This document shows, in pieces, positions 47,716 to 48,781 of a stretch of 48,781 nucleotides of DNA (positions within the stretch are counted from its first letter, which is position 1; each line of letters starts with the position of its first letter). Below the pieces are notes generated by a model. The model was not told the DNA's origin. It did not search any database and worked only from the letters and a program-made list of their open reading frames with translations. This stretch comes from Actinomadura sp. 7K507. Its GTDB lineage: Bacteria > Actinomycetota > Actinomycetes > Streptosporangiales > Streptosporangiaceae. The stretch covers positions 1 to 48,781 of the forward strand of contig NZ_SMKK01000034.1 of NCBI RefSeq assembly GCF_004348425.1. Direction: 5' to 3'. The position numbers and the translations under genes were made by a program.

Positions 47716-48102
47716 CTACCAGGTGCCGGGGAACATGCGGTGCTTGAGAAGGGCGTCGACTTGATCGGCCGCCGCTTTGGCGTCGCCGCAGGGAGCCAGG
47801 TAGCCGCGCCGACCACGCTCGGCAGCGTGATACCCCCACGCGCCGCCGGGAACGGCCAACGCCAGGACGCCGAGGCCGACGTGATCGTCAGGGCCGCTGG
47901 CGTAGACCCACAGCACCGGCGCCGGGAAACCCTGGGAACGGTAGAGCCGAACCAGACGCCAGCCACGAGGCTCCAACGCCACGGCCAGCAGGCTTAGATA
48001 CCGCTCCGCCGCAGCGCCGCCCCGCAGCGTCCGCCACCGCAGGACATGCCGCTCCACCTGGACACTCCAAGGGCGCACTTGGCCCACGTTCTTCCCCTCC
48101 AT
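47716..48102 (-). CDS. Conserved small protein, homologue of the 22205-22555 gene
   Basis: 128 aa from ATG 48102. Same signature as its relative: GGAWGYHAAERGRRGYLAP, CGDAKAAADQVDALLKHRMFPGTW at the C-terminus, plus RYLSLLAVALEPRGWRLVRLYR. No known fold or function. The family thus occurs both in the WhiJ-type module and in this element, without an ATPase or XRE gene beside it here. The N-terminus overlaps another open frame (47888-48322). Confidence 0.7.
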   Translation of the reverse strand: MEGKNVGQVRPWSVQVERHVLRWRTLRGGAAAERYLSLLAVALEPRGWRLVRLYRSQGFPAPVLWVYASGPDDHVGLGVLALAVPGGAWGYHAAERGRRGYLAPCGDAKAAADQVDALLKHRMFPGTW

Positions 48103-48322
48103 GATCGGTTGCGTCCCCGGCGCCCGCACCCACGGCGGCAGCGGGGAGGAACTTGTGTCGGGGCCACGGCCACGCCGCAGGGTTCTCGACTGCTTCCCGC
48201 AGCTCACGAGGGTTGGCCGCTTCCACGAGCCGCGCCCCCTGCGGCGACGGCACCATGGCCCACCATGCGCCCGTGGCATGCCCGTACCAGGTCACCACGT
48301 CGGGCAAGGGCGGCCTATCCAT
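47888..48322 (-). CDS. Putative protein, C-terminal part doubtful
   Basis: ATG 48322 overlaps the end of the upstream gene (ATGGATAG). The first 70 residues (MDRPPLPDVVTWYGHATGAWWAMVP...GARLVEAANPRELREAV) look real, with good codon bias. Past about 48130 the bias is lost and the frame runs 215 nt into the 47716-48102 gene. Either the two genes overlap widely or a base change removed the natural stop. Unknown function. Confidence 0.45.
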   Translation of the reverse strand: MDRPPLPDVVTWYGHATGAWWAMVPSPQGARLVEAANPRELREAVENPAAWPWPRHKFLPAAAVGAGAGDATDHGGEERGPSAPLECPGGAACPAVADAAGRRCGGAVSKPAGRGVGASWLASGSALPFPGFPGAGAVGLRQRP

Positions 48323-48611
48323 CGGCCTGTGCGGCGAGCTTGCCTTTGACCGCCACGACCACATCGGGCATGTGCGCGTCATCGGCCGGAGCGATTGCAC
48401 CGCCACCGGGGAAGGTGAACCACAGCTCACCGCCGCAGACCGCCCGCTGATCACACCGCACAACCACCGGCGACCCGAATGCGGACGGGACCGACAGCAA
48501 CGGATCCGACTCGGCCACCTCCACCGCGTACCCATGCGACTTCAGCGCTTGCGCCAGCGCCCAGACGCGTAGCCGCCGGGCCTCTGTCACCTCGGTTGTC
48601 TCCGTTGCCAT
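48315..48611 (-). CDS. Small hypothetical protein
   Basis: 98 aa from ATG 48611 (AAAGGA upstream). MATETTEVTEARRLRVWALAQALKSHGYAVEV...VRCDQRAVCGGELWFTFPGGGAIAPADDAHMPDVVVAVKGKL. Alpha then beta pattern; one Cys pair (RCDQRAVC). First of three leftward genes, coupled by overlap to the next. I do not recognise it. Confidence 0.65.
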   Translation of the reverse strand: MATETTEVTEARRLRVWALAQALKSHGYAVEVAESDPLLSVPSAFGSPVVVRCDQRAVCGGELWFTFPGGGAIAPADDAHMPDVVVAVKGKLAAQADG

Positions 48612-48781
48612 GGACTGTCCTTTCACAGTGCCGGGGATGGACTGGAGCAGCCGCAGCGGATGCCGATCTAGGTTGACCGGCGACCCATGCCGCGCTTTCC
48701 ATGGCATTGAGCCTGTCTTTCTCGCCGGATCTCTCAGAGGCACCAGCCGGGGGGCCAGGGAGGGGCCAGACTGGAGGCAGG
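48612..48781. other. Right edge of the window
   Basis: Contains the promoter side of the leftward gene set; AAAGGACAGTCC at about 48612-48626 includes its ribosome-binding site. No gene is visible in the rest. Confidence 0.35.

Larger units (their letters stand above)
44063..48781. mobile_element. Left part of an integrated plasmid-like element (Rep-bearing)
   Basis: Starts where the aldo/keto reductase frame is interrupted and runs to the window end. It holds palindromic repeats, iteron-like 10-mers, an HUH replication initiator, structured non-coding DNA, and small genes of unknown function. It resembles actinomycete integrative conjugative elements (pSAM2 style), but no integrase, excisionase or transfer gene is present in the window. 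Ordinary ICEs insert in tRNA genes; this site is a protein gene. The right end is not visible. Confidence 0.55.

Noticed and set aside
47612..47761. Frame MTTSSGPNSPAEPR... with GGAAGGAGA upstream
   Set aside because: A good ribosome-binding site, but it runs into the end of the opposite gene, is Pro-rich without a domain, and no family is recognisable. Left as possible only.

Overview
The window is chromosomal DNA of a high-GC actinobacterium. Evidence: G/C-rich third codon positions, many GTG/TTG starts, an actinobacterial RpoB/RpoC pair, an mce lipid-import operon, WhiJ/DUF397-type developmental regulators, and an HUH replication initiator like those of actinomycete integrative elements. 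A member of the Streptosporangiales (Actinomadura-like) fits the mce-rpoBC linkage and general gene style, but genus is inference. No rRNA, tRNA or CRISPR array was recognised.

Layout. (1) 1-4104: end of an mce operon (MceE-like partial, MceF-like, two Mce-associated proteins), closed by a strong hairpin. (2) 4105-11893: a promoter with near-ideal spacing, then rpoB and rpoC and a 19-bp hairpin terminator. RpoB has Asn where rifampicin-sensitive enzymes have Ser531 (E. coli numbering). (3) 11931-17140: a TetR regulator divergent from an ABC exporter, a class-C-type serine hydrolase divergent from a second TetR, and a small secreted protein. (4) 17159-24341: accessory region with a putative ADP-ribosyltransferase/HEAT protein, a HigB-HigA module sitting behind a gene remnant, a WXG-type secreted-protein cassette with candidate immunity genes, and a WhiJ/AbaA-like regulatory module (ATPase, XRE-DUF5753, two DUF397 proteins, a small unknown family). 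(5) 24358-32363: a catabolic cluster (RidA, acyl-CoA synthetase, phosphotriesterase-like amidohydrolase, aldehyde dehydrogenase, alpha/beta hydrolase) divergent from a ThDP enzyme and its IclR regulator; a shared 14-bp motif marks both the divergent promoter and the iclR start. (6) 32399-37494: a probably frameshifted lipoprotein, DUF3592 protein, BlaI/M56 pair, small regulator-membrane pair, a DinB2-like polymerase with Ile in the steric gate position, and a secreted protein. (7) 37643-40792: Vat-type acetyltransferase plus ABC-F ribosome protection protein divergent from TetR, a likely streptogramin A/lincosamide/pleuromutilin resistance locus. (8) 40839-44066: tandem-SUKH protein, Lrp regulator, EamA exporter, and an aldo/keto reductase cut off at residue 187. 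(9) 44064-48781: the foreign DNA that truncates it, with palindromic repeats, iteron-like 10-mers, a Cys-rich micro-ORF, an HUH Rep gene, a large inverted repeat and small genes, one of them a homologue of the unknown family in region 4. No integrase is visible, so the element either continues past the window or is a remnant.

The core genes (mce, rpoBC) are ordinary. The other three quarters is a patchwork of regulator-plus-effector cassettes, remnants and mobile DNA lying downstream of rpoC.
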